Origin: Rhodococcus sp. SMB37
GTDB taxonomy: Bacteria; Actinomycetota; Actinomycetes; Mycobacteriales; Mycobacteriaceae
Length of the DNA stretch: 64,000 bases
NCBI RefSeq assembly: GCF_004345605.1
Contig: NZ_SLVY01000018.1
Span: forward strand, 100,816 to 164,815
Direction: 5' to 3'
Shown here: piece by piece, positions 44,198 to 54,058 of the stretch
Position numbering within the stretch: position 1 is the stretch's first letter
How the letters are laid out: each line of letters starts with the position of its first letter
Notes under the pieces: generated by a model
The model's database searches: none
Told to the model about the DNA's origin: nothing
What the model saw: the letters and a program-made list of their open reading frames with translations, nothing else
Made by a program: the position numbers and the translations under genes

Positions 44198-46129
44198 TCA
44201 TTGACCGGCCGGTATGCGCTCCTGCGGGGCCTCATCCCACTGGGGCAACCTTCTTGGCCGTTCGATGAGGGCGGTGGGAGTGGCGTCGTGTACCTCAGCG
44301 AGCAGCGTCGCCGGAAAGTAGACGGATGACGTCACCCCTGGATTTGTCTGGGAATCGAAGGTCGGGCGAAGACGGACCGAAAGTCCGTTACGCGCGGCCA
44401 GCCGCCCCACCACGAACAGGCCCATCTGGCGAGGCGCATTGACATCGACCCCGTCGCCGTCGGTGAGACGGGAATTGATCTTGTCGAGCGCATCGCGTGG
44501 GATACCGATCCCGACGTCGGCGATATCGAGGAGGAGCCCGCCCCCCACGGCCGGCGAGAACTCGACCCGGACCGAACTGTTCGGGGGCGACGCGCGCAGC
44601 GCATTGTCGACGAGCTCGGCGATCAGGTGCACGACGTCGTCGACGGCTGATCCGAGCAGATATCCGTGCGGAGTGCTCCCGATCCGGACACGCTGATAGC
44701 TCTCCACCTGGGACACCGCGCCATGCAACACGTCCGACAGCGGTGTCGGTGAGGTGCGGGTGATCGGCCGAGTGCCCGCCAGCACAAGCAGAGATTCGCC
44801 CGTGCGACGCATTCTCGTGGCGAGGTGATCGAGCGAGAACAGACTCTGGAGCCGTGCCGGGTCCTTCTCCTGGTATTCGAGGGAGTCGATGAGCGAGAGC
44901 TGCTGTTCCACCAGAGTCTTGTTGCGTCGCGCCAGCGTTTCGAACATGACATTCACCTGCTTACGGAGGTGGGCTTGCTCGCCGGCCAGTCTGAGTGCCT
45001 CGGTGTTCATCGAGTCCACAGCTCTCGCGAGTTCACCGATCTCCTCGTCGGTGTCGATGCCGATCGGGGCAAGGCGGACGCTCTCGACTTCGGCCCCGTC
45101 CTTGACAGCTGCGATGGCCGCGGGCAGTTCGGTATTCGCCGCCGCGAGCGTGCTGTCGCGGAGGCGGCGCATAGGAACCGAGAGGGACCGGGCAACGAGT
45201 AGTGCGATGACGAGGGCAAGCACGAGGATTGCGCCCACTACGACCGCGTCACGGATCGCGGCGGTGCGCGCGTCGGATGCGAGCCGATCGAGCGTGAGGG
45301 TGATCTCCCGGGTGGCGCTTTCGATGGCGGCGCTGTAGGGCTCGGAGGCCGCGATCATCGCGTAACCCAGTTGCTCACCGAATTCGGGAGTGGGCTCCAG
45401 GGTTCGGACGAGGGCACGCCGGCCCTCGATGTCGGCGAGCATGCCGTCGATCTGCCCGGTGTCGAGGCGGGAACCGAGAAGCAGACGGAGCGTCGCTTCC
45501 TCGTTGTTCATTGCGCTCTGGGCGACCACCTGCGCGGCCTCAGGGTTGGTGCCCAGAAAGCGGAACGATTCCATCTGTGCGAGCAGGTTGCTCTGGGCAT
45601 CCCAGACGTTGAGCAAGTTGGTGGCGTCCACCAGCGCCTCGTTGCCTTCGAGGAGGTCGAACACGACGCGGATGATGTTCCGGCAGCGCGTCAGGAAGTC
45701 GGTGGTGGTGCGGCGCAGTTCGTCGGGGGCGATCTGCGCATTGACCGCGGCGAGGTACAGCGTCTCGCCATCCGCCAGCACCAAGTCGATGTCCTGCGCG
45801 ATATTCGGATCGAGATCGCTTCTCGCCGAAACCCGTTCGGCGAAAGCCATCGACCGTTCGATGTCGTCCGTCGACATGTACTCGGCGGGCAGCCCGAGCG
45901 ATGCCGTCGTCGCCACACTGAGTACGGCACGCGAGAAATCGAGCATTGCGGGGGCCACCGCGATCTGGTCGGCGAGCGTCGCGGCGCGCTGAGCATCCTC
46001 GAGTTGGGAGGACACACGGAACCCTCCGAGTACGCTAGCGGCGAGCAATGGGACTGCGAGGACGACACCGAGCTTGTATCCCAACCGCCAATTGCGCGGC
46101 TGAGCCCCCCGGATACTGCGCTGGCTCAT
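44198..46129 (-). CDS. Nitrate/nitrite-sensor-like histidine kinase 1
   Basis: A 643-residue membrane sensor kinase. A membrane helix near residue 20, an extracytoplasmic four-helix sensor (about 50-300, the all-helical nitrate/nitrite-sensing type), a second helix, a HAMP-like segment (RSLSVPMRRLRDSTLAAANTELP) and a kinase core. The phosphoacceptor region (LFSLDHLATRMRRTGESLLVLAG) and N box (HLIAELVDNALRASPPN) are complete, as is the G box (DIADVGIGIPRDAL). This is the CvnA-type architecture, but no roadblock/GTPase partners or response regulator are adjacent. The 72-nt leader bears a promoter element shared with the paralogue at 46341. Confidence 0.87.
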   Translation of the reverse strand: MSQRSIRGAQPRNWRLGYKLGVVLAVPLLAASVLGGFRVSSQLEDAQRAATLADQIAVAPAMLDFSRAVLSVATTASLGLPAEYMSTDDIERSMAFAERVSARSDLDPNIAQDIDLVLADGETLYLAAVNAQIAPDELRRTTTDFLTRCRNIIRVVFDLLEGNEALVDATNLLNVWDAQSNLLAQMESFRFLGTNPEAAQVVAQSAMNNEEATLRLLLGSRLDTGQIDGMLADIEGRRALVRTLEPTPEFGEQLGYAMIAASEPYSAAIESATREITLTLDRLASDARTAAIRDAVVVGAILVLALVIALLVARSLSVPMRRLRDSTLAAANTELPAAIAAVKDGAEVESVRLAPIGIDTDEEIGELARAVDSMNTEALRLAGEQAHLRKQVNVMFETLARRNKTLVEQQLSLIDSLEYQEKDPARLQSLFSLDHLATRMRRTGESLLVLAGTRPITRTSPTPLSDVLHGAVSQVESYQRVRIGSTPHGYLLGSAVDDVVHLIAELVDNALRASPPNSSVRVEFSPAVGGGLLLDIADVGIGIPRDALDKINSRLTDGDGVDVNAPRQMGLFVVGRLAARNGLSVRLRPTFDSQTNPGVTSSVYFPATLLAEVHDATPTALIERPRRLPQWDEAPQERIPAGQ

Positions 46130-46198
46130 GGTTCGAGTTGTTCCCTCCGCGAATGAATTCCGACGAAGCAAATACTTCTGCTCTTCACCCCAGCGCAT

Positions 46199-46228
46199 CG
46201 TTCTACATGAGATATGTGATCTTGTACA
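46199..46228 (-). promoter_or_regulatory. Promoter element of sensor kinase 1
   Basis: Read on the minus strand: TGTACAAGATCAC-N9-GTAGAACG. The same element with the same spacing stands before the paralogous kinase at 46341. It can act as -35 (GTGTAC) and -10 (TAGAAC), 18 bp apart. The kinase starts 70 nt downstream. Confidence 0.55.
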
Positions 46229-46316
46229 CCCTCCGTGCACCACTTACAGTTGGCCGCCTGTGGTGCAGGTGCGGGTCACAGGACGAACGTCGCGGCTTTT
46301 TGGCGGGAACGCTCCC

Positions 46317-46330
46317 GTTTCACGTGAAAC
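46317..46330. promoter_or_regulatory. parS-like ParB binding site 2
   Basis: Another exact GTTTCACGTGAAAC core, here extended by CA on one side (CGTTTCACGTGAAACA). It lies in the intergenic gap between the two kinase genes, upstream of one and downstream of the other. Two exact copies in 64 kb are not expected by chance. Confidence 0.8.
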
Positions 46331-46340
46331 ACGGGGTACT

Positions 46341-48269
46341 TCAGCGACCACCCTGCATGTACGGTGCCGCGTCGTCTTCTCGGGAGAGTCGACGCGGACG
46401 TTCGGTGACCGCAGTCGTACTCGGTGCCTGGATTTCGGCGAGCAAGGACGAGGGAAAGTAGACCGATGCGGTCACACCGGCATTGGTGTCCGAGTCGAAC
46501 GTGGGGCGGAGCCTGACGTTCATGCCGTTGCGCGCGGCGAGACGGCCCACTACGAACAGGCCCATCTGTCGGGGCGCGTTGACATCGGCCTCGTCGCCGT
46601 CGGACAGACGGCTGTTGATCTGAGCGAGTGCGTCGCGCGGGATGCCGATTCCGACATCGGCGATCTCGAGGAGAAGCCCGCCGCCTTCGGCAGAGGCGAA
46701 CTCGAGACGGACCGGGCTGTTGGGAGGTGATGCTCGCAGAGCGTTGTCGACGAGTTCCGCGATCAGGTGCACGACATCGTCGATGGCGCTTCCGAGGAGA
46801 TATCCGTGCGGGGTGCGTCCGATGTGGACCCGCTGGTAGTTCTCGACCTGGGAGACCGCGCCCCGCAACACGTCGGTGAGCGGCGCCGGGGATGTGCGGG
46901 TGCGAGGCCGGGTGCCCGCGAGCACGAGTAACGACTCGCCGGTGCGACGCATGCGCGCTGCAAGATGGTCGAGGGAGAACAGGCTTTGCAGGCGGGCGGG
47001 ATCCTTCTCCTGGTATTCGAGCGAATCGATGAGCGAGAGCTGCTGTTCGACAAGAGTCTTGTTTCGTCGTGCGAGGGTTTCGAACATGACGTTCACCTGC
47101 TGTCGCAGGTGTGCCTGCTCGCCTGCGAGCCGGAGAGCTTCGTTCTTCATCGAATCCACCGCTCGCGACACCTGGCCGATCTCCTCGGTGGTCTCGATGC
47201 CGATCGGTGCGAGGCGGACGCTCTCGACGTCGGCGCCGTCTTTCACTGCGGCGATTGCGTTGGGGAGTTCGGTCTCGGCAGCGGCCAGGGTTTCCTTGCG
47301 GAGCCGGCGGAGTGGGAGGCCAAGAGATCGCGCGACGAGCAGGCCGAGTCCGAGCGCGACCACGAGTAGCGTGCCGATCAGGATCGAGTCGCGGATGGCG
47401 TCGGATCGGGCGTCGGAGGTGAGGCGGTCGAGTGTCGTCGTGATCTGATCGCTTGCATAGACGATGCTGTCGGCGTACGGCGCAGAAGCCGCCACCATCG
47501 AACCGCGTAGTTGCTCACCGAATTGGCGGGTGGGTGTGTAGTTCTGGATCAGCGCACGGCGTGCTGCGATGTCGCCGAGCATTCCTTCGATCTGGCCGGT
47601 ATCGAGCCGCGACCCCAGGAGGAGCCGCAGGGTCGACTCCTCGTTGTCGATGGCCTTCAATGCAGCGGCCTGTGCCGCATCGGGATTGGTTGCAAGCATG
47701 CCGAGCGTTTCCATCTGGCTGAGCAGGTTGAGCTGTGCGTCCCACACAGTGATCAGGTTGGAGGCGTCGACGAGTGCGTCGTTGTCTTCGAGGAGGTCGA
47801 AGATGTCGCGGAAGATGTTCTTGCATCTGACCAGGAAATCGGTGGTGCGCCGCTCCCGTTCCTCCGCAGCCATGCCCGAATTCATCACGCCGTCGTGAAG
47901 AATCGCACCGTCGGTGAGGAGTGCGTCGAGTTCTTTGTGGATGGCTGGGCCGAGTCCGCTCTCGTCTGCCGTGTCGACCACCTGTCGCATCGTTGTGGTG
48001 ACGTCTTCCGAGGTAGCCAGCGTCGGTGGAATTCCGAGGCCGGTCACGGTCACCATGCTCACGAGTGCGGTCGAGTACTCGAGCAGTGCCGGTGCGACGG
48101 CGATCTGGCCGGACAGGGCATCGTACCGGCTCGACTCCTCGAGCTGAGTGCTGATGCGGAGACCGCCGAGCAGCATCGCTGCGAGGAGAGGCACGGCGAC
48201 GACGACACCGAGTTTGTATCTCAGCCGCCAGTTGCCGAGCTGGAAGATGCTGCTGCGGCGGAGTTTCAC
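46341..48269 (-). CDS. Nitrate/nitrite-sensor-like histidine kinase 2 (paralogue)
   Basis: A 642-residue paralogue of kinase 1, with strong identity from the second helix to the end (RLAGEQAHLR, then NVMFETLARRNKTLVEQQLSLI) and a diverged sensor domain, which suggests the two sense different or differently tuned signals. H, N and G boxes are intact (LFSLDHLAARMRR; HLIAELVDNALRASPPN; DVGIGIPRDAL). GTG 48269 is chosen because AAGGA lies 9 nt upstream; the GTG at 48287 has no ribosome site. No response regulator is nearby. Confidence 0.87.
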   Translation of the reverse strand: MKLRRSSIFQLGNWRLRYKLGVVVAVPLLAAMLLGGLRISTQLEESSRYDALSGQIAVAPALLEYSTALVSMVTVTGLGIPPTLATSEDVTTTMRQVVDTADESGLGPAIHKELDALLTDGAILHDGVMNSGMAAEERERRTTDFLVRCKNIFRDIFDLLEDNDALVDASNLITVWDAQLNLLSQMETLGMLATNPDAAQAAALKAIDNEESTLRLLLGSRLDTGQIEGMLGDIAARRALIQNYTPTRQFGEQLRGSMVAASAPYADSIVYASDQITTTLDRLTSDARSDAIRDSILIGTLLVVALGLGLLVARSLGLPLRRLRKETLAAAETELPNAIAAVKDGADVESVRLAPIGIETTEEIGQVSRAVDSMKNEALRLAGEQAHLRQQVNVMFETLARRNKTLVEQQLSLIDSLEYQEKDPARLQSLFSLDHLAARMRRTGESLLVLAGTRPRTRTSPAPLTDVLRGAVSQVENYQRVHIGRTPHGYLLGSAIDDVVHLIAELVDNALRASPPNSPVRLEFASAEGGGLLLEIADVGIGIPRDALAQINSRLSDGDEADVNAPRQMGLFVVGRLAARNGMNVRLRPTFDSDTNAGVTASVYFPSSLLAEIQAPSTTAVTERPRRLSREDDAAPYMQGGR

Positions 48270-48326
48270 GCTCGGTTTTCCTTCCACACAGGGCTATTTC
48301 GGCGCGTGAGAAAGTGCGCTGGAATA

Positions 48327-48356
48327 CGTTCTACCCCTCGAGGGTGATCTTGTACA
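48327..48356 (-). promoter_or_regulatory. Promoter element of sensor kinase 2
   Basis: On the minus strand: TGTACAAGATCAC-N9-GTAGAACG, identical in both outer blocks to the element before kinase 1 while the 9-nt centre differs completely. The -35 reads TTGTAC and the -10 TAGAAC with 18 bp between. The kinase starts 58 nt downstream. Confidence 0.55.
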
Positions 48357-48451
48357 AATCTCCACCCAAAGTTCGGGTAAAAGCCCGAAGTGTGATCTGC
48401 CTGCTGTGAAGGGTGTCAACCGTCCGGTGCAGGGAAAATGTGTATTCGACG

Positions 48452-51400
48452 TCAGCTTTGCGAATGCCGCGGCTTTACGAACGGGAATGCGAGTGATTCG
48501 CGGATACTCCCACCGAGGATCAACATCACGATCCGGTCGACGCCCATACCGAGACCACCCGTCGGCGGCATCGCGTACTCGAGTGCGTGCAGGAAATCGT
48601 CGTCGAGCTCCATCGCTTCCTCGTCGCCGCCCGCGGCGAGAAGCGACTGCTCGGTGAGCCGCGCCCGCTGATCGATCGGATCGGTCAGTTCGCTGTAGGC
48701 GGTGCCGAGTTCGACACCCCATGCGACCAGGTCCCACTTCGCCGCGACACCACGTTTGCGCGGGTGCGGTCTGGTCAGCGGTGAGACGGATGTGGGGAAG
48801 TCGGTGTAGAACGTGGGAAATTCGGTACGGGATTCAACGAGGTGCTCGTAGAGTTCTTGCGCCGTGGCACCCGCATCCCAGGCCGGGTCGTAAGCGATCG
48901 AGCGCTCGTCGCACATCCGGCGCAGGACCTCGACCGGAGTTTCGGCGTCGACGAACGTGCCCAGGGCCTCGGACAACGCGTCGTGGAAGGTCTTGATCGG
49001 CCACTCACCCGAAATGTCGATCTCCACCGGCGTGCCGTGGTCGTCACGGCGAACGATGATCTCGCGTCCGTGCGCGGCGACCGCTGCCCGCTGGATCAGG
49101 GTGCGGGCGAGTGTGAGCATTTTTTCGTAGTCGCTGTGCGCCTCGTATGCCTCGAGGATCGTGAATTCCGGATTATGCTTGAAATCTGTACCTTCGTTGC
49201 GGAATACGCGTCCGATCTCGAACACTTTCTCCATTCCGGCCACGCACAGGCGTTTGAGATACAACTCGGGTGCGATCCGCAGATACAGGTCGGTGTCGTA
49301 GGCGTTGATGTGCGTGGTGAACGGCGCGGCATTGGCCCCGCCGTGTACGGACTGCAGGATCGGTGTCTCGACCTCGAGATACCCGACGCCCTGAAGTTGG
49401 TCGCGCAGGGACCGCACCACGGCACTGCGGGCAGCCAGTAGCCGCTGTGCGTTGCGGTCGATCGCCAGATCCACGTACCGCTGGCGAACTTTCGCCTCCG
49501 GATCGACAAGACCGCGCCACTTGTCGGGCAGCGGATGCAGACACTTACCGTTGATTCGCCACGAGTCGGCCAGCAAGGAGACCTCCCCGGTGCGACTGCG
49601 ACCCATCTCGCCGGAGACTTCAACGAGATCGCCGAGGTCGAACAGGAATTGGCGGCCACCGACACGTTCGCGATCGACGAGGATCTGCACATCACCGGAC
49701 CAGTCACGCACGACGGCGAACAGGACTCCGCCGAAATCGCGGATCCGTAATATCCGGCCGGCTACCTGGACCGGCCCCCCGCGGATCGTCTCGCGGGCTT
49801 CGGCAACGGTATGGGTCGGTGCGTCGGCGACCGGATACGGGTCGACGCCGTACTCGACGATCCTCTCCAACGTATTCATCCGTACGCGGTCCTGCTCAGG
49901 ACCTCGGCGATTACCGCCGGAGTGTGCCGATCGCGAGGGGGCAGAGTCGGCCTCCGAGGCACTTCCGTCGTCGGGCACCGCATCGGGATCGACCGGCAGC
50001 ATCGAATGGGTACCGGTGTGCTTCAAAAGTTTCCGGCGACCGAAACTGGGCACCGTGAGAAAGCCCTCGGCAACCGACGAAGCCAGTGCGATACGCGGAA
50101 TCTCGCGGTTGTCGCGAAAACAGAGGAAACGCGGCACCCATTCGGGGTGGTACTTGACATTGGATCGGTAGAGAGCTTCGAGTTGCCACCACCGGGAGAA
50201 GAACAGCAGGATCGATCGCCACAACCGCATGATCGGTCCGGCCCCGATGCGAGAGCCCTCTTCGAACGCGGAGCGGAAGACCGCGAAGTTCAGTGAGATT
50301 CGTTCGATTCCGAAAAGTGATGCGTGGGTGGCGAGCTCGGTGACCATGAACTCGACGACACCGTTCGGTGCCGCCGGGTCACGACGCATCAGATCGAGCG
50401 ACACGCTGTTCTCACCCCAGGGCGCGAGTGACAGCATCGCGACCGGTGTGCCGTCGACGATCGCCTCGACGAGAAGACAGTTCGCGTCGAGTGGATCGCC
50501 CAGCCGGCCGAGTGCCATCGAGAATCCGCGTTCGGTGTCGGTGTCGCGCCAGGCGTCGGCGAGCCGGATCACATTGGCCATCTCGCCGGTGCCGACATCG
50601 AAGTGTCGTCGAATCCGTACGGACACACCGTGCTTGCGTGCCCGGTTGACGGCCTGTCGCACCGGCTTCATGTCGTGGCCGGTGAGGGAGAATCCCTGTG
50701 TGTGTAATACCGCCTCGTCGCCGAGCTGCAGGACCGACAGTCCGGCACGGTGATACGCCCGGGCGCCCTCTTCGCTCGCGCCCATCACGGCAGGTGTCCA
50801 TCCGTACGCGCGGGCAAGGCCCAGCCATTCGTCGATCGCGTGCGGCCACGCCTCGGGATCACCCACAGGATCGCCCGAGGCAAGGCACACACCGATCTCG
50901 ACGCGATAGGTGACGGCAGCCTTACCACTCGGTGCGAACACCACCGCCTTGTCGCGTCGCGTTGCGAAGTAGCCGAGCGAGTCGTTGCCATGCTGATCGA
51001 GCAGTCGCCGGATTGCGGATTCGTCTGTCCCGGTGAGCGCATTCGACGAGCGTTGGGATCGGAACAGGACGAACAGTGCGGCAAGCAACGCGAGTGCGCC
51101 GAGGAACCCGAGGGTGGTGCTGACGAGCCAGTGCGTGTGCCCACTGAACTGGTCGTTGTCGATGAAGGTCAAGGCGGTGACGCGATTGACTGCCCACCAC
51201 AAGCGGTCCTCGGGAGGCAGAGTTCCGGGAAATAGTTCGACGAGCCCCCAGCCGATCAATGTCGCGGTGACGAGTCCTCCCACGAGGACCACCAACGACC
51301 ACGGAATGGACCCCGGCCGCACGCGCGTGTCGAATTCGCCGAACGAGAGCAGCAGTACGCCCACGAGCAGCAGGTGCACGATCAAAGCGCCGAGGTGGCT

Positions 51401-51775
51401 CGGATCGCGGTCCACGATCGCGAGCATCAGATTCGTGAGCGCGAACCCGCCGAGGTAGATCGTGAGGATCCACCAGGCGATGCGCTTGCGCCCCGCGATC
51501 GCGGCGGCGAGCACCGCGACGACGAGCGCGAACGACAGACTCGTATCGGGGGCGTCGAAGTAGTACTCGTCGATGTACTCGCGCGGCGTGTGAAGCCAGA
51601 CGCGCAATGTGGGCGACAGCGACCACAACGCGACGACGCCCGCATACACGGCGAGCGCCACTCCGAAGAAGTGTGGAACCGCCGTCATGCGGGCGTGGAA
51701 GCGTGTGGGCGCTGTGGGAGACGGAACCGTCACCGGGGACGGTGGATCCGGCCTCGCGGTGAGATCCGCAGACAT
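48452..51775 (-). CDS. lysX: Bifunctional lysylphosphatidylglycerol synthetase / lysyl-tRNA synthetase LysX
   Basis: A 1107-residue two-module protein found in mycolic-acid actinobacteria. The N-terminal MprF-like membrane region (about 1-260) and the DUF2156 lysyl-transferase region (to about 590) transfer lysine from Lys-tRNA to phosphatidylglycerol. The rest is a class II lysyl-tRNA synthetase: OB fold ([26 protein letters not shown]), motif 2 region ([32 protein letters not shown]) and motif 3 ([17 protein letters not shown]). It charges lysine and protects membranes against cationic peptides. Length and order fit known LysX proteins. Confidence 0.95.
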   Translation of the reverse strand: MSADLTARPDPPSPVTVPSPTAPTRFHARMTAVPHFFGVALAVYAGVVALWSLSPTLRVWLHTPREYIDEYYFDAPDTSLSFALVVAVLAAAIAGRKRIAWWILTIYLGGFALTNLMLAIVDRDPSHLGALIVHLLLVGVLLLSFGEFDTRVRPGSIPWSLVVLVGGLVTATLIGWGLVELFPGTLPPEDRLWWAVNRVTALTFIDNDQFSGHTHWLVSTTLGFLGALALLAALFVLFRSQRSSNALTGTDESAIRRLLDQHGNDSLGYFATRRDKAVVFAPSGKAAVTYRVEIGVCLASGDPVGDPEAWPHAIDEWLGLARAYGWTPAVMGASEEGARAYHRAGLSVLQLGDEAVLHTQGFSLTGHDMKPVRQAVNRARKHGVSVRIRRHFDVGTGEMANVIRLADAWRDTDTERGFSMALGRLGDPLDANCLLVEAIVDGTPVAMLSLAPWGENSVSLDLMRRDPAAPNGVVEFMVTELATHASLFGIERISLNFAVFRSAFEEGSRIGAGPIMRLWRSILLFFSRWWQLEALYRSNVKYHPEWVPRFLCFRDNREIPRIALASSVAEGFLTVPSFGRRKLLKHTGTHSMLPVDPDAVPDDGSASEADSAPSRSAHSGGNRRGPEQDRVRMNTLERIVEYGVDPYPVADAPTHTVAEARETIRGGPVQVAGRILRIRDFGGVLFAVVRDWSGDVQILVDRERVGGRQFLFDLGDLVEVSGEMGRSRTGEVSLLADSWRINGKCLHPLPDKWRGLVDPEAKVRQRYVDLAIDRNAQRLLAARSAVVRSLRDQLQGVGYLEVETPILQSVHGGANAAPFTTHINAYDTDLYLRIAPELYLKRLCVAGMEKVFEIGRVFRNEGTDFKHNPEFTILEAYEAHSDYEKMLTLARTLIQRAAVAAHGREIIVRRDDHGTPVEIDISGEWPIKTFHDALSEALGTFVDAETPVEVLRRMCDERSIAYDPAWDAGATAQELYEHLVESRTEFPTFYTDFPTSVSPLTRPHPRKRGVAAKWDLVAWGVELGTAYSELTDPIDQRARLTEQSLLAAGGDEEAMELDDDFLHALEYAMPPTGGLGMGVDRIVMLILGGSIRESLAFPFVKPRHSQS

Positions 51776-51820
51776 GTCCCGACCGTATCGTTGTCGGGCC
51801 TCCGTTGCGAACGGTACGCG

Positions 51821-53917
51821 CTAGGACATTGCCTTCGTGTCGGTCTCGGCCGCGGTATCGGGCTCGCTACGCGACAGTGCGCTGGGCCACCAGACCTTGC
51901 GGCCGATGTCGATCGTCAGTGCCGGGACCACCAGCGACCGCACCAGAAGCGCATCGAGCAGTACGCCGAACGCGACGATGAACGCGAGTTGCGCAAGGAA
52001 CAGCAACGGAATCACCGCCAGCGCCGAGAACGTGGCGGCAAGCACGATTCCCGCCGACGTGATCACCCCGCCGGTGACCGTGAGCGCACGGAGAGTGCCG
52101 GTGCGCGTGCCCACCTTCTTCGTTTCCTCGCGCACCCGGGTCATGAGGAAGATGTTGTAGTCGACGCCGAGCGCAACGAGGAACACGAATGCGAAGAGCG
52201 GCACCACCGGATCCGAGCCGGGGAAGTTGAACACGTGGTTGAACAGCAGCGACGACACACCGAGAGTGGCCGCGAACGACACGATGACGGTGAGCATCAG
52301 CAGAATCGGCGCGACGATCGCCCGCAGCAGCACGATGAGTACCAGCAGTACCACGAGCGCGACGACCGGGATGATCAGTGTGCGGTCGCGGGTAGCGGTG
52401 TCCTTGGTATCGAGATCGACCGCGGTGGGCCCGCCGACGAGAGCGTCGGAGCCCGGCACCGCGTGCACGGCTTCGCGGATGCGTTCGACTGTGGCCTCGG
52501 CCTCGAGCGAGTCGGCCGCGTCGGACAGGGTGGCCTGGAGAGCGATCTGCCCGTCGACGACGGTGGGGGCACCGTCCGGGCCGGTGACAGGTTCGACGGT
52601 GGTGACGCCCTCGATCCGGGCGGCGTCGGTCACTGCGTCGCGTGACGGTTCGTTTGCGATGATCACGGTCGGCGAACCGCTGCCTGCGTCGAAGTGCTCA
52701 CCGAGGATCTGCTGTCCGGACTTGGAATCGGTCTGCAGGAGGAACAGATCGGACGAGGCCACACCGGCAGCCTTGAATTGCGGCAGCAGCAGCGCGAAGG
52801 CGACGAGTACGAGACTGCACACGATCCAGATGGGTCGCGGTTTCGATCCCACCCACTGGGCGATTCGGTTCCAGAAGCGGTGCGCCTGTTCGAGGTTGTC
52901 GCTGTCGAAATTCGGTTCGTACCGCGGCCGGGTGGGCCAGAAGGCGACTCGCCCGAGTAGGACGAGGGCGGCGGGCAGGAAGGTCATTGAGGCGACGAAC
53001 GACGCGGCAATACCGATCGCGGCGACCGGTCCGAGACCGCGGTTGGAGTTCAGATCGGACAGCAGCAAGCAGAGCACACCGAGGATGACGGTGCCCGCCG
53101 ATGCTGCGATGGGTTCGAGCGAGGCGCGCCACGCTGTGCGCATGGCAGCGTACTTGTCTTCCTGGATGCGCAATTCTTCTCTGAAGCGGGCGACGAGCAG
53201 CAACGCATAGTCGGTGGCTGCACCGAATACCAGGATGAACATGATGCCCTGGCTCTGCCCGTTGAGCGCGATCGTGCCTGCGTCGGCGAGCAGGTAGACG
53301 AGCGCACTGGCGAGCGCGAGTGCGAACACGGCCGAGATGATGACGACGAACGGAAGAATCGGGCTGCGGTAGACGACGATCAGGATGAGCAGCACCACAC
53401 CGCCCGCGACGAGCAGCAGCAATCCGTCGATCCCGGCGAACGCAGCCGAGAGATCCGCCGCCTGACCCGCGGGTCCGGTCACGTGGACGGTCAGGCCTTG
53501 CGGTGCGCCTTCGAGCGCGGTACGCAGCTCTTCGACGGCATCCTTGACCTCGACGTTGCTGTCGATCGGGACGATCATCTGCACTGCCTGCCCGTCCTCG
53601 GAGGGGATGGGCGGCGGTCCCGCCGATTCCGTGGCGAGGAAGGCGATGTCGTCCTGGGTGATCCCGCCGTCGCGCTCGGCGACGACAATCGCCGGAATAG
53701 CGTCGCTGTCGCGGAACTCGGCGTAGATCTCGTCGGCGCGGGTCGATTCCGCCGAGGCGGGCAGGAAGGAACTCGCGTCGGTCGAGGCGACTTCGCTGAG
53801 TTTGCCTGCGAACGGCCCGCCGCCGCCCGCGATTCCGAGCCATACCAGAAGGAGCACGGCGGGTATCAGCCATCGCAGACGAGAACGGTGGGGTTTCGAT
53901 GTCGTCGTGGTGCTCAA
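51821..53917 (-). CDS. MMPL-family (RND superfamily) transporter
   Basis: A 698-residue protein with the two-fold repeat of MMPL proteins: a helix at the start, an extracellular loop (40-155), five helices with the motif MFILVFGAATDYALLLVARFREEL, then the second half with a loop and VFLVALGVDYNIFLMTRVREE. The Asp-Tyr pairs in these central helices carry the proton relay. MMPLs in this group export lipids or other hydrophobic compounds. It sits with lysX on the minus strand, but no lipid biosynthesis genes are adjacent, so the substrate is open. Confidence 0.9.
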   Translation of the reverse strand: MSTTTTSKPHRSRLRWLIPAVLLLVWLGIAGGGGPFAGKLSEVASTDASSFLPASAESTRADEIYAEFRDSDAIPAIVVAERDGGITQDDIAFLATESAGPPPIPSEDGQAVQMIVPIDSNVEVKDAVEELRTALEGAPQGLTVHVTGPAGQAADLSAAFAGIDGLLLLVAGGVVLLILIVVYRSPILPFVVIISAVFALALASALVYLLADAGTIALNGQSQGIMFILVFGAATDYALLLVARFREELRIQEDKYAAMRTAWRASLEPIAASAGTVILGVLCLLLSDLNSNRGLGPVAAIGIAASFVASMTFLPAALVLLGRVAFWPTRPRYEPNFDSDNLEQAHRFWNRIAQWVGSKPRPIWIVCSLVLVAFALLLPQFKAAGVASSDLFLLQTDSKSGQQILGEHFDAGSGSPTVIIANEPSRDAVTDAARIEGVTTVEPVTGPDGAPTVVDGQIALQATLSDAADSLEAEATVERIREAVHAVPGSDALVGGPTAVDLDTKDTATRDRTLIIPVVALVVLLVLIVLLRAIVAPILLMLTVIVSFAATLGVSSLLFNHVFNFPGSDPVVPLFAFVFLVALGVDYNIFLMTRVREETKKVGTRTGTLRALTVTGGVITSAGIVLAATFSALAVIPLLFLAQLAFIVAFGVLLDALLVRSLVVPALTIDIGRKVWWPSALSRSEPDTAAETDTKAMS

Positions 53918-54058
53918 GAGCTCCTCCTGGTCGGGCCGGCACGGAACGTGCAGGCACCATGTTGCCTCGAGTGTGTCGGTCGCTCAGGATTCGGAGTAAC
54001 AGGCCACCCGGATGGGCGCACACCAGCGTGGGAGGGTTTCGTCGGTGAGCGCGTCTGA

